NCBI GenBank assembly: GCA_038562165.1
Contig: JBCFAO010000012.1
Span: 23,382 to 87,381, forward strand
Source: WRMS01 sp038562165
GTDB lineage: Bacteria > Bacillota > Peptococcia > DRI-13 > UBA5745
Length of the DNA stretch: 64,000 bases
Direction of reading: 5' to 3'
The position numbers were made by a program, and so were the translations under genes. Under the pieces are notes generated by a model. That model worked only from the letters and a program-made list of their open reading frames with translations. It was not told the origin of the DNA and did no database searches. Shown one piece after another: positions 25,313-33,199 of this stretch; position 1 is the stretch's first letter, and each line of letters begins with the position of its first letter.

Positions 25313-26398
25313 TTAGCATTCGATTTTGTAATCGCCAGACTTGATCATGCCTTGTTTGCGCATAAGCTCTGAGGTTAGCCAGGCCACTGCGGCGGGAATG
25401 ACGATGGCGATGAGCAGAAGGCCCAGCCAGTCAAAAGCGGTAGCGCCGGTGGCCACTTCGCCGAGATTGGCGGCAGCTTCAGAAGGCGTAAACCAGCCGG
25501 TGATGACGCCGATGGGGCCTACCATACCGGAGGTGCCCATGCCGGAGGCGATGGGAGGACCGTTTTGCTTCAATTTGAAAATCATTGTAGCAACAGGGCC
25601 GTTGACGATGGAGGCAACCACCGCCGGCAGCCAGAGAACAGGCTTGCTCATCAGATTGGGTACTTGCAGCATGGAAGTACCGAGGCCCTGAGCCATCAGG
25701 CCGCCAATCTTGTTTTCCCTGTAGGAGGCCACACCAAAACCTACCATGTGGGCGCAGCAGCCGGCTACGGCAGCGCCGCCGGCCAGACCCACCAGGCCTA
25801 AAGCTGCGCAGATGGCAGCAGAGCTGATGGGTAAGGTAAGAGTAATACCCATGATGGCGGAGACCAGGATACCCATCAGGAAGGGCTGCATGTCGGTGGC
25901 CCACATAATGGCATAACCGATGGAAGAAGCGACTTTGCCGATGGGAGGCGCCAAAATGACGGCGGCGGTAACACCCACGACAATGGTCACAAAGGGTGTG
26001 GCAATCAAGTCGATAGGCGTAGTTTTGGAAACCAGTTTGCCGGCAAAAACGGCAATAAGAGCGATAAAGAATACGGCTAAAGGACCGCCGGCGCCGCCTA
26101 AGGAGTTGGCCGCCTGACCTACGGCTACCAAGGAGTAAAGGACAAAGGGCGGGGCTTTTAAAGCGAAGCCGATGGATACGGCCATGGCCGCACCGGTGCC
26201 GGCCGTGGCAAAGCCGCCGATTTGGTTAAGGAAAGGAATGCCTAATTGAGTACCGAGGGTATTGATAATGGTACCAATTAATAAAGATGCAAAAAGACCT
26301 TGAGCCATAGCGCCGAGGGCGCCGATACCGATTCTGTTCCAGGTAATTTCAATACCTTGCTTTTTCATAAAAGCGGAAAAGGATTTAGGTTCTGACAT
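25313..26398 (-). CDS. PTS_EIIC_2-like (PF13303) membrane protein in the nicotinate operon, candidate transporter
   Basis: This 361-residue polytopic membrane protein resembles the stand-alone EIIC_2 family: MAQGLFASLLIGTIINTLG near residue 31, ALGLVGLAGGAAVAGCCAHM near residue 198 and GTSGMVGPIGVITGWF near residue 300. There are no EIIA or EIIB domains or genes nearby, so phosphotransferase action is unlikely. Its place between nicotinate dehydrogenase and dimethylmaleate hydratase suggests uptake of nicotinate or 6-hydroxynicotinate, or export of a product. This is inference from position. A hairpin follows it and a 45-bp tandem repeat precedes it, so its expression may be set separately. 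Confidence 0.7.
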   Translation of the reverse strand: MSEPKSFSAFMKKQGIEITWNRIGIGALGAMAQGLFASLLIGTIINTLGTQLGIPFLNQIGGFATAGTGAAMAVSIGFALKAPPFVLYSLVAVGQAANSLGGAGGPLAVFFIALIAVFAGKLVSKTTPIDLIATPFVTIVVGVTAAVILAPPIGKVASSIGYAIMWATDMQPFLMGILVSAIMGITLTLPISSAAICAALGLVGLAGGAAVAGCCAHMVGFGVASYRENKIGGLMAQGLGTSMLQVPNLMSKPVLWLPAVVASIVNGPVATMIFKLKQNGPPIASGMGTSGMVGPIGVITGWFTPSEAAANLGEVATGATAFDWLGLLLIAIVIPAAVAWLTSELMRKQGMIKSGDYKIEC

Positions 26399-26493
26399 AG
26401 ATGATCCCCCTCTCAGTGATCGATCGATAATATCTTATGAAAAGATACCGTGGTCAAACTGCAAAAACCATCTATTGCCCCTGCGTACATTGC

Positions 26494-26680
26494 CGGACAT
26501 CTGCGCCCCAAGTTCTTTTCGGATAGCAGATTGAGTCCGAAGGCCATCTGCGCCCTGATATCTTCGGATAGCAGATTGAGTCCGAAGGCCATCTGCGCCC
26601 TGATATCTTCGGATAGCAGATTGAGTCCGAAGGCCATCTGCGCCCTGATATCTTCGGATAGCAGATTGAGTCCGAAGGAC
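26494..26680. repeat. 45-bp tandem repeat in the nicotinate operon
   Basis: About four copies of a 45-bp unit, three of them identical, have unit starts at 26518, 26563, 26608 and 26653. Each unit can form hairpins: TTCGGA/TCCGAA with a 12-base loop, and GCAGAT/ATCTGC across neighbouring parts. It sits in the 456-bp gap between the molybdopterin subunit and the EIIC-like gene. The repeat reads open in more than one frame because 45 is divisible by three, but no good start or ribosome site is attached. Confidence 0.9.
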
Positions 26681-26759
26681 ACTTTTGTTTTCAACGTACG
26701 CAGAGCTCTGTAACACCCCCTTCTTTAGGGTTTTCCTGATTGCTCTATCACCGGATTCC

Positions 26760-26809
26760 GCCGGCCCAAGGTCCTTTGCTTTAAGCATTGCACCGAACCT
26801 TGAGCCGGC
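26760..26809 (-). terminator. Long hairpin downstream of the molybdopterin subunit gene
   Basis: GCCGGCCCAAGGT (26760-26772) and ACCTTGAGCCGGC (26797-26809) pair over 12 of 13 bases. There is no T-run, so RNA processing or protection of the upstream dehydrogenase message is likelier than strong termination. Confidence 0.5.
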
Positions 26810-26854
26810 TAAGCCATAGGCAATACGATAGGGATTCCAACAGGCCTAATCGTA

Positions 26855-29098
26855 TTAGCTGCGGATCTTTTTCATCACTTCCGTAGGCATTAGAGGAAGC
26901 TCGAAAAATCTCTGACACAAAGCGTTTTCCACAGCATTGGTAATGGCGGGAATACCCGGTATCAAAGCAGGCTCACCGACGCCTTTGGCGCCGAAGGGAC
27001 CGGCCTCTCCAGGACACTCAACGATAATGGGATAAATTTCAGGTGAATCCATAGCGGTGGGAATCAGATATTTTGAGAAAATGGGGTTTTTGATTTTACC
27101 CTTTTCGAATTCGATTTTTTCAAAAACGGCAAAGCCTTGAGCCATCACCATGCCGCCTTCGATTTGGCCTTCCACCATCTCCCGGTCTACGGCCTGGCCT
27201 ACGTCATGGGCAGAAATCAGTTTCTGCACATCCACTTCGCCGGTGCTGGTATCTACAGACACTTGGGCGATGGTGGTGCCGTAAGAATAGATCTCGTAAG
27301 GAATACCGGCCATGGTTTTGGCATCCAGATAGGTGGTCTTGGGGTTGTAAGCGCCGGCGCCTACTGCCAGCTTGCCCCATTTTTTCATCTCAGCCATCAG
27401 CTCAGGGTACGTCATTTTGATGGCGGGGTCCTTGGAGCTGTAGATCATCCGGTCACGGAAGATCAGGTCTTCTTTGGGCACATTCAGAAAATTGGAAGCG
27501 GTCTCGGCTAAGGTATCCTTAGCCTGCTTGCAGGCATTTCTGGTGGCGTTGCCGGAGATAAAGGTCTGGCGGCTGGCTGAAGAGGCGCCGCCTTCCGGTG
27601 TTACCATTGTGTCGGCGGCAACAACATGAATGTCGTCATAAGAAAGACCCAGTTCTTCGGCGGCAATGGCGGCCATAACCGTGGAGGAGCCCTGGCCGAT
27701 ATCGGCGCAGCCTACCATCAGGTTGACGGAGGCGTCAGCCAATACCTCGACGAAAGCGCCGGCGGGATTGGGCAAGCCGGTGTTGCCGACGCCGTACCAC
27801 ATGCAGCCTACGCCGATGCCTTGGTTTTCTTTGCAGGGATCCAGCACTTCCGCCGCTTTTTTCTTGGCTTCCAGCAGGGTATCGACAAAACCTACAGCCT
27901 CGTCCAGCACCTGGCCGGTGGCCAGCACCGTGCCGGGCCTTTGGGCATTGAGAATCCGCAGGTCGATGGGATCCATATTAAGAGCCTTAGCCAGTGCGTT
28001 CATCTGGCCTTCATGGCAGACGGAAACCTGGGGTACGCCAAAGCCCCGGAAAGCGCCGCACATAGGGTTGTTGGTGTAAACAAAATCTGCATCAATCCGC
28101 ACATTGGGCACATCGTAGGGACCCATGGCGTGGACCACGGCTCTGGTGATAACCGCGGGACCGTAAGAGGCGTAAGCGCCGGTATCGCCGGTCATGAAGA
28201 CTTCCGTTGCTAAAACCTTGCCGTCTTTGGTGGCGCCGGTTTTGGCTTTCATCACCATGGGATGGCGCTTGGCGGAAACGTCGGTGGACTCTTTACGGCT
28301 GCGGACCATCTTCACAGGGCGGCCGGTGGCGTTGGTCAAAAGAGCCAAGTGGCACTGGACGGAAATATCCAGCTTGCCGCCGAAGCCGCCGCCGGTGGTT
28401 ACCTGCATTACCCGGACCTTGTTGTTGGGCAGGCCCATGGTTCTGGCCACCTCGCCCCGGTCAAAATGGGCGTTTTGGGTGGAAGCATAGACGGTGAGAA
28501 TGCCGTCTTCGATACGGGCTACGCCGGCATCGGGCTCGATAAACATATGGGACAGCATATTGGTGGTGTAAGTGCCTTCGACGATAACGTCACATTGGGC
28601 AAAAGCTGCATCCACATCGCCGGATTCCAAATGCTTGCGGGCATGGAGGTTGCTGTCGCCATGGACTTTGATGGCGCCCTCTTTCATAGCGTCCTCATAG
28701 GAGAGGATGGGCTCCAGGAGGTCGTACTCCACTTCCATTAGCTCCAAAGCTTCTTCCACCAGCTCCGGTGTTTCGGCGGCTACGATAGCGATGGCGTCGC
28801 CTACCCGGCGGATCTTGTCGTCCACCAGTACCGGCTCATCCTTCATAATGATACCGATGCGGTTGCCGCCGGGGATATCCTTGGAGGTCAGCACACAAGC
28901 CACACCAGGCAGGGCCAGAGCTTTGGAAGCATCGAAGCGTTTGATGGTGGCATGGGGCACTGTGCTGCGGAAAACACCGCCGTACAGCATATGGTCGAAT
29001 TTTAAATCGGCGGCAAATAAAGCCTTGCCGGTAACTTTATTGTAGGCGTCCTTTTTTACATTGGCTTTGCCCAGGACTGCCAGATCACGTAATGCCAT
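26855..29098 (-). CDS. ndhL: Nicotinate dehydrogenase molybdopterin subunit (single-chain equivalent of NdhL plus NdhM)
   Basis: This 747-residue xanthine oxidase-family protein binds the molybdopterin cofactor and hydroxylates nicotinate to 6-hydroxynicotinate. The N-terminal a/b hammerhead domain (about 1-120) is followed by the Moco domains with TTGGGFGGKLDISVQC near residue 235, GAFRGFGVPQVSV near residue 349, a Gly/Gln-rich DIGQGSSTVMAAI, and the catalytic Glu709 in KGVGEPALIPGIP. In E. barkeri the same length is split into large and medium subunits. Here there is no stop in between. Selenium at the Mo site is likely by homology but cannot be read from the DNA. Confidence 0.88.
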   Translation of the reverse strand: MALRDLAVLGKANVKKDAYNKVTGKALFAADLKFDHMLYGGVFRSTVPHATIKRFDASKALALPGVACVLTSKDIPGGNRIGIIMKDEPVLVDDKIRRVGDAIAIVAAETPELVEEALELMEVEYDLLEPILSYEDAMKEGAIKVHGDSNLHARKHLESGDVDAAFAQCDVIVEGTYTTNMLSHMFIEPDAGVARIEDGILTVYASTQNAHFDRGEVARTMGLPNNKVRVMQVTTGGGFGGKLDISVQCHLALLTNATGRPVKMVRSRKESTDVSAKRHPMVMKAKTGATKDGKVLATEVFMTGDTGAYASYGPAVITRAVVHAMGPYDVPNVRIDADFVYTNNPMCGAFRGFGVPQVSVCHEGQMNALAKALNMDPIDLRILNAQRPGTVLATGQVLDEAVGFVDTLLEAKKKAAEVLDPCKENQGIGVGCMWYGVGNTGLPNPAGAFVEVLADASVNLMVGCADIGQGSSTVMAAIAAEELGLSYDDIHVVAADTMVTPEGGASSASRQTFISGNATRNACKQAKDTLAETASNFLNVPKEDLIFRDRMIYSSKDPAIKMTYPELMAEMKKWGKLAVGAGAYNPKTTYLDAKTMAGIPYEIYSYGTTIAQVSVDTSTGEVDVQKLISAHDVGQAVDREMVEGQIEGGMVMAQGFAVFEKIEFEKGKIKNPIFSKYLIPTAMDSPEIYPIIVECPGEAGPFGAKGVGEPALIPGIPAITNAVENALCQRFFELPLMPTEVMKKIRS

Positions 29099-29118
29099 AT
29101 TGATCGCTCCTTCCTTCC

Positions 29119-29583
29119 TTAATTTCCTGCGGCCATATCGACGGCCTTAAAGATTTTGGTGTAGCCGGTGCAGCGGCAGAGGTTGCCGGACAGCGCCCGC
29201 CGGATTTCTTCATGAGTGGGATGGGGATTCTTCATCAGCAGGGCTTTGGCCGATAAAACCATGCCCGGCGTGCAATAACCGCATTGAACAGCGCCGGCTT
29301 CCACGAAAGAAGTCTGCAGTTTGTCCAGCTCGCCGTCTTTCATCAAACCCTCGAGAGTCAGGATGCTGTCCCCTTCAATTTGGCCGGCCAGCATCAGGCA
29401 GCTGGTAACGGGAGTGCCGTTTACTAAGACGGTGCAAGCACCGCATTCCCCTTCGCTGCAGCCTTCTTTAACGCTGGTGCATTCGCAATCTTCCCGCAAA
29501 AGATCCACTACCCGTTTGTTGGGATTGGTTTCTACCGTTACGGGCTTATCATTTAATATAAAGCTGATTTTTATTTTATCCAT
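29119..29583 (-). CDS. ndhS: Nicotinate dehydrogenase small subunit (two 2Fe-2S clusters)
   Basis: This 154-residue iron-sulfur subunit of the xanthine dehydrogenase family has a plant-ferredoxin-type site CSEGECGACTVLVNG and a C-terminal site QCGYCTPGMVL with SGNLCRCTGYTKI. It passes electrons from molybdenum to the FAD subunit. The ATG at 29583 sits one base after the ndhF stop region, so the longer frame starting at 29631 is rejected. Confidence 0.93.
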   Translation of the reverse strand: MDKIKISFILNDKPVTVETNPNKRVVDLLREDCECTSVKEGCSEGECGACTVLVNGTPVTSCLMLAGQIEGDSILTLEGLMKDGELDKLQTSFVEAGAVQCGYCTPGMVLSAKALLMKNPHPTHEEIRRALSGNLCRCTGYTKIFKAVDMAAGN

Positions 29584-29584
29584 A

Positions 29585-30466
29585 TTAACGACCACCTTCC
29601 TGCAGACCAAAATCCGCCAGAATCCGGCCAAAGGTCTTGTCGGAAACGCCTTTGACCCCTTCTTTCTTGTAAGGCATGGAAGCTCTGGTGGGAATCATCT
29701 CCCTGACGGCATCCGACAGCAGATCGGCACAAGGTGCAAAGGTGGCTTTGCTGACGGGTTTGCCTGCCAAATACTCCTCAACCTTGGGCAAACGGGCAGG
29801 CTTAGGCGATACGCCGCCTATGACTACCTGAGCCCGGCTGATATTGCCGGCATCGTCTTTTTCAACGAGGACGGCCAAACCTACAACGACGATGACCAAG
29901 GCCTTTCTCTTGCCCAGCTTCATGGTGGCCGTGGCAACTCCCTTGGCAGGCGCGTCGAAATAGATTTCCGTCATTAACTCGTCGTCGGCAATCTGGGTTT
30001 TTTTGCAGTTGGCGTAGAAGTCCGTCAGCTTCATTTCCCGTTTGCCGGCCTTGCTTTGCAGCACTACGGTGGCATCCAGGGCCATGAAGGTGGTGGGGCT
30101 GTCGCCGGCCACGGAGCAATTGACTACATTGCCGCCGATGGTGCCCAAATTGCGGATCTGGGGCGAGCCTACATGAACGGCGCAAGAATGAAGGCCTTTG
30201 ACATTCTCTCTGATATAAGGATCGTTTTCCAGTTCGGTAAAGGTGGTTAAGGCGCCGATTTTCACTTTGCCGTCTTCCACTTTACAATAACGGAGCTCAT
30301 TGAGCTTGTTGATGTTGATCACACAGTCGGTGTCCCGCTGACGTTCCGTCAGCTCGATGACCACGTCTGTGCCGCCGGCGATAACCGTGGCTCTGCCTTT
30401 ACATTGGTTCAGCAGATCCAAAGCCTCTGTCAGCGTCTTTGGCGTGTAAAAATTAAATGCTTTCAT
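29585..30466 (-). CDS. ndhF: Nicotinate dehydrogenase FAD subunit
   Basis: This 293-residue FAD-binding subunit (CO dehydrogenase flavoprotein type) delivers electrons from nicotinate oxidation to NADP+. It has RATVIAGGTDVVIELTERQ near residue 25 and QIRNLGTIGGNVVNCSVAGD near residue 102, the two FAD-contacting loops. It is the first of the three dehydrogenase genes, with the FeS and molybdopterin subunits close downstream. Confidence 0.92.
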   Translation of the reverse strand: MKAFNFYTPKTLTEALDLLNQCKGRATVIAGGTDVVIELTERQRDTDCVININKLNELRYCKVEDGKVKIGALTTFTELENDPYIRENVKGLHSCAVHVGSPQIRNLGTIGGNVVNCSVAGDSPTTFMALDATVVLQSKAGKREMKLTDFYANCKKTQIADDELMTEIYFDAPAKGVATATMKLGKRKALVIVVVGLAVLVEKDDAGNISRAQVVIGGVSPKPARLPKVEEYLAGKPVSKATFAPCADLLSDAVREMIPTRASMPYKKEGVKGVSDKTFGRILADFGLQEGGR

Positions 30467-30547
30467 AAAAGAACGAACCCCCCTCGTCTTTTAACATAAT
30501 AGGAATATGACCGGTAATACTGGTGAGCCCTGGTGTAATTGGTGTCC

Positions 30548-31438
30548 TTAACAATCTTTGACCTTGACGCCGGCCAAGTCTTCCCAAACCTTGATGACGG
30601 CGGAAATATCCTGGCGGTTGAGGCCTTTGGCCCGGGCCATCTCAAAAACCTGAGCCGCAGCGGCGGTCAAAGGCAGAGGGGCGGCCACGTCTTTGGCGGC
30701 GTCAAGAGCCAGGCCCAGATCTTTGTACTGCAGATCCACGGCAAAGCCCGTATCAAAAGCATCGGCCATGATGAATTTGTCAAACTTAGCCTCCAGGGCA
30801 TAGGAACGGCCGGAGCTGACGCTGATTACTTCTTTCATGGTTTCCGCTTTCAGACCCAGCTTAGCGCCCAAAACGAGAGCCTCGGCCAGGGCGGCCATGC
30901 TGGTGCCCAAGAGCAAGTTGTTGACGATTTTAATGGCGTCGCCGGCGCCGGCTTCTCCAACGTGGTAAATGTTTTTCCCTAATACCTGGAGAACGGGAGC
31001 AACTTTTTCATAAGTTTCTTCGTCACAGCCCACCATAATGGTAAGGGTGCCTGCCGCAGCGCCGGACACGCCGCCGCTGACGGGAGCGTCCATGTATTTG
31101 ACGCCGTATTTCTCGCCGGCCTTGGCCATAGCCTTGGTGGTGGCGGGAGCTACGCTACTCATGTCCATGATGATGGTGCCGGGTTTGCAGTTTTCCATAA
31201 CGCCGCCTTTGCCGGTCATGACCGTTTCTACAATTTTGGCGTTGGGCAGCGAAGTAACGATCAAATCAGCTTTGGCGGACAACTCTCCGCTATCGGCACA
31301 GGCTTTGGCGCCGAAGCCTTCCAGCTCTTTGACGTTTGCTTCAATTAAATCATAAACATAGACCTCGTAGCCGGCAGCCAAAAGATTCTTTGCCATAGGT
31401 TTGCCCATGGCGCCTGCGCCGATAAAACCGATTTTCAT
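30548..31438 (-). CDS. hgd: 2-(hydroxymethyl)glutarate dehydrogenase
   Basis: This 296-residue beta-hydroxyacid dehydrogenase reduces 2-formylglutarate to (S)-2-(hydroxymethyl)glutarate with NADH. It has the Rossmann start MKIGFIGAGAMGKPMAKNLL, the DAPVSGGVSGAAAGTL substrate motif near residue 120 and the catalytic Lys in GDAIKIVNNLLLG near residue 168. The ATG at 31438 is preferred to one 78 bp upstream because the family begins here. Generic names would be tartronate semialdehyde or 3-hydroxyisobutyrate reductase; the operon decides. Confidence 0.92.
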   Translation of the reverse strand: MKIGFIGAGAMGKPMAKNLLAAGYEVYVYDLIEANVKELEGFGAKACADSGELSAKADLIVTSLPNAKIVETVMTGKGGVMENCKPGTIIMDMSSVAPATTKAMAKAGEKYGVKYMDAPVSGGVSGAAAGTLTIMVGCDEETYEKVAPVLQVLGKNIYHVGEAGAGDAIKIVNNLLLGTSMAALAEALVLGAKLGLKAETMKEVISVSSGRSYALEAKFDKFIMADAFDTGFAVDLQYKDLGLALDAAKDVAAPLPLTAAAAQVFEMARAKGLNRQDISAVIKVWEDLAGVKVKDC

Positions 31439-31553
31439 GAGTATCAATCCTCTTTCTTGTGATATCAGTAGATTAAGGAAAGGGGGCGGCAACGCGTCGT
31501 CCCCCGTAAACCTCAATCACAGTAACAATACAGGGAGTTTAAAAGACGGACGC

Positions 31554-32135
31554 TTAGCGCAAGCCGTCTTCGCCTTTGATCTCGCTGATTTGCAGGCCGC
31601 CGATTCTGGGATGAGGACGGCCGCCGTCAGTGAAGGCCAGAGCCACTACGATTTCGTCGCATTTGGGAGCGTCGGCAATCCTGACCTCCATGGCATCATA
31701 GTGGGTGCGGACAAAAGCGGCGTCTTTATAGTGCAGAGGTACATCCAAAGCCGTACCGGCAGCGCCGGCTTTTTTGGCGGAAGGAATGATGGCTTTGCCG
31801 CCGCCGATGGCGTCGCGCATGGGTTTGCCCAGCTTGGGATGAAGAATGGCGGCGCAATGCTCTAATTCGCCGTCCAGGCCGGCGATGGCGCCTTTGCCGT
31901 AGCTGTGGATATTGCCTTCGCCCAGAATCTTGGCAGCTTCCTTGGAAAGGTAATCGCCCAGCCATTCGCCGACTTCACTGAGCTCGGACAAATCTTCCTG
32001 GTATTTGCCGGCATAAGGATTCTTAATAACGGCGGCTACGGAAACCCGGCGAATGGGTTTTTCCAGGTCGGAGAAGCCTTCGTAACGGATTTCTTCCACA
32101 GAGGTAACGACTTTTCTGATTTTGGGTTCTAACAT
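31554..32135 (-). CDS. PF06684 'amino acid synthesis' family protein, function unknown
   Basis: This 193-residue protein begins MLEPKIRKVVTSVEEIRYEG and has ALDVPLHYKDAAFVRTHYDA near residue 134 and EIVVALAFTDGGRPHPRIGG near the C-terminus. It belongs, as far as I can tell, to the DUF1185/PF06684 family, whose reaction is not established. The ATG at 32135 has AGGAG upstream. It sits with a UPF0280 gene between 6-hydroxynicotinate reductase and the next pathway enzyme, which suggests a helper role in the ring-reduction or ring-opening steps, such as handling a labile intermediate. That is inference. Confidence 0.75.
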   Translation of the reverse strand: MLEPKIRKVVTSVEEIRYEGFSDLEKPIRRVSVAAVIKNPYAGKYQEDLSELSEVGEWLGDYLSKEAAKILGEGNIHSYGKGAIAGLDGELEHCAAILHPKLGKPMRDAIGGGKAIIPSAKKAGAAGTALDVPLHYKDAAFVRTHYDAMEVRIADAPKCDEIVVALAFTDGGRPHPRIGGLQISEIKGEDGLR

Positions 32136-32173
32136 AAGCAATCTCTCCTTTATATGTATAATTGATCTTGATC

Positions 32174-33061
32174 TTACTCGGTTTGGGAGCCTGGCATATT
32201 GATCCGGATCATCTGATCCTGAACTCTGGCGGTCATCGCCAGTAAGTTGCCTTTATGCTTTTGCCGGAGGGCTTCCTGCTCCGCTTGGGCCAAAGCCTGC
32301 CGCACTTCCCGGCGGGTCAGCCGGTCTACTGCCACTACTACATCCAGATCCCGGATATCGCTTTGGGGATCGAAAACACCGGCTTTCGTCGTCAGAACCC
32401 GGGGAGAAGGCACATAGGTGGTATTGGCCAGGTGAGTGGCCAAAGCGTCGGCTAAAATGCAACGGGAAGAAAAAACGCTGACCCCTTGGGCGATGCCCCG
32501 GGTGAAGCTTCTGCCCCCCAAACCGCTGGTGGCTACGCCGCCGATGCCGTCCTCAGCTTTGATGGGAACCACCAGATCCACCTGGCCGGCAGCAAGGCTT
32601 GACATAATGCCCAGATTCAGCTTTTGTCCGGGGGCCAGCCGCAGAGCTACGTCGCCGCCGTTGTTGACGGAAACCCGCTGGGCTCCCCGGGCAAAGAGCC
32701 AATCGGCTACTAAATCCGCCATAGCCCCGGCAACGGTAGCCATAGGAGTCAAAGTAGGCTCTTCCACTGCTAAAACGGCCTCCAGCATTTGGGCCGGCAG
32801 TCCCGTCAGAATCCGCAAGGGAATTTGGCCGGGATACAGGCGCAATAAATCCAGAGAGGAGGTGAGCTCTTTCAGCCCTTCCTCTATTACGGCAAAAGCC
32901 TGGCAGCAAAGGTCCGTTAAGGGACGGCCTTCTTTATCGGCCATAATCACCATGGAAACGGGCCCGTAGTCTACGTAAACCTTGCCGTCCTCCAGCACCC
33001 GGTAAGGACCGGAGTCCGGGGCGGAGGCAAGCCGGTCATGATCTGTAATTTGATACTGCAT
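32174..33061 (-). CDS. UPF0280 family protein (ApbE-like fold)
   Basis: This 295-residue protein has GAMADLVADWLFARGAQRVS near residue 131, NNGGDVALRLAPGQ and VATSGLGGRSFTRGIAQGVS, typical of UPF0280, which is distantly related to the flavin transferase ApbE. The ATG at 33061 begins MQYQITDHDRLA; a 10-residue longer version is possible. Pathway enzymes account for all known steps without it, so it is an accessory gene. Flavin attachment or cofactor handling for the reductase encoded just upstream is conceivable but unproven. Confidence 0.75.
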   Translation of the reverse strand: MQYQITDHDRLASAPDSGPYRVLEDGKVYVDYGPVSMVIMADKEGRPLTDLCCQAFAVIEEGLKELTSSLDLLRLYPGQIPLRILTGLPAQMLEAVLAVEEPTLTPMATVAGAMADLVADWLFARGAQRVSVNNGGDVALRLAPGQKLNLGIMSSLAAGQVDLVVPIKAEDGIGGVATSGLGGRSFTRGIAQGVSVFSSRCILADALATHLANTTYVPSPRVLTTKAGVFDPQSDIRDLDVVVAVDRLTRREVRQALAQAEQEALRQKHKGNLLAMTARVQDQMIRINMPGSQTE

Positions 33062-33122
33062 AGAAGCCTCCGCAAAACCTGTAGTAATCATTAAAGAGAA
33101 GCGAGGCAGCGGCTAAGGACTT

Positions 33123-33193
33123 TAGTGCTCTGTAGCCCCTTGAAGTTTGCACCTGCTTGCGCATCTGTGACAACTTTTAGGAGTCACAAAGCA
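33123..33193. repeat. MITE-like repeat, short copy (copy 2 of 3)
   Basis: A 71-bp inverted-repeat piece has the left arm TAGTGCTCTGTAGC and the right arm ending GTCACAAAGCA. The inner parts (TGCTTGC, GCATCTGTGACAACTT) match the arms of the long copy at 42543-42706. It lies within the nicotinate operon between the reductase and UPF0280 genes. Confidence 0.65.
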
Positions 33194-33199
33194 TCCGGC

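Noticed and set aside
26413..26788. Repetitive protein-coding frames over the 45-bp repeat
   Set aside because: More than one frame stays open only because the unit length is divisible by three; no ribosome site, and the frames overlap the structured gap.
26855..29583. Selenocysteine or in-frame TGA in nicotinate dehydrogenase
   Set aside because: All frames are continuous without TGA; selenium in this enzyme class is a labile ligand, not selenocysteine.
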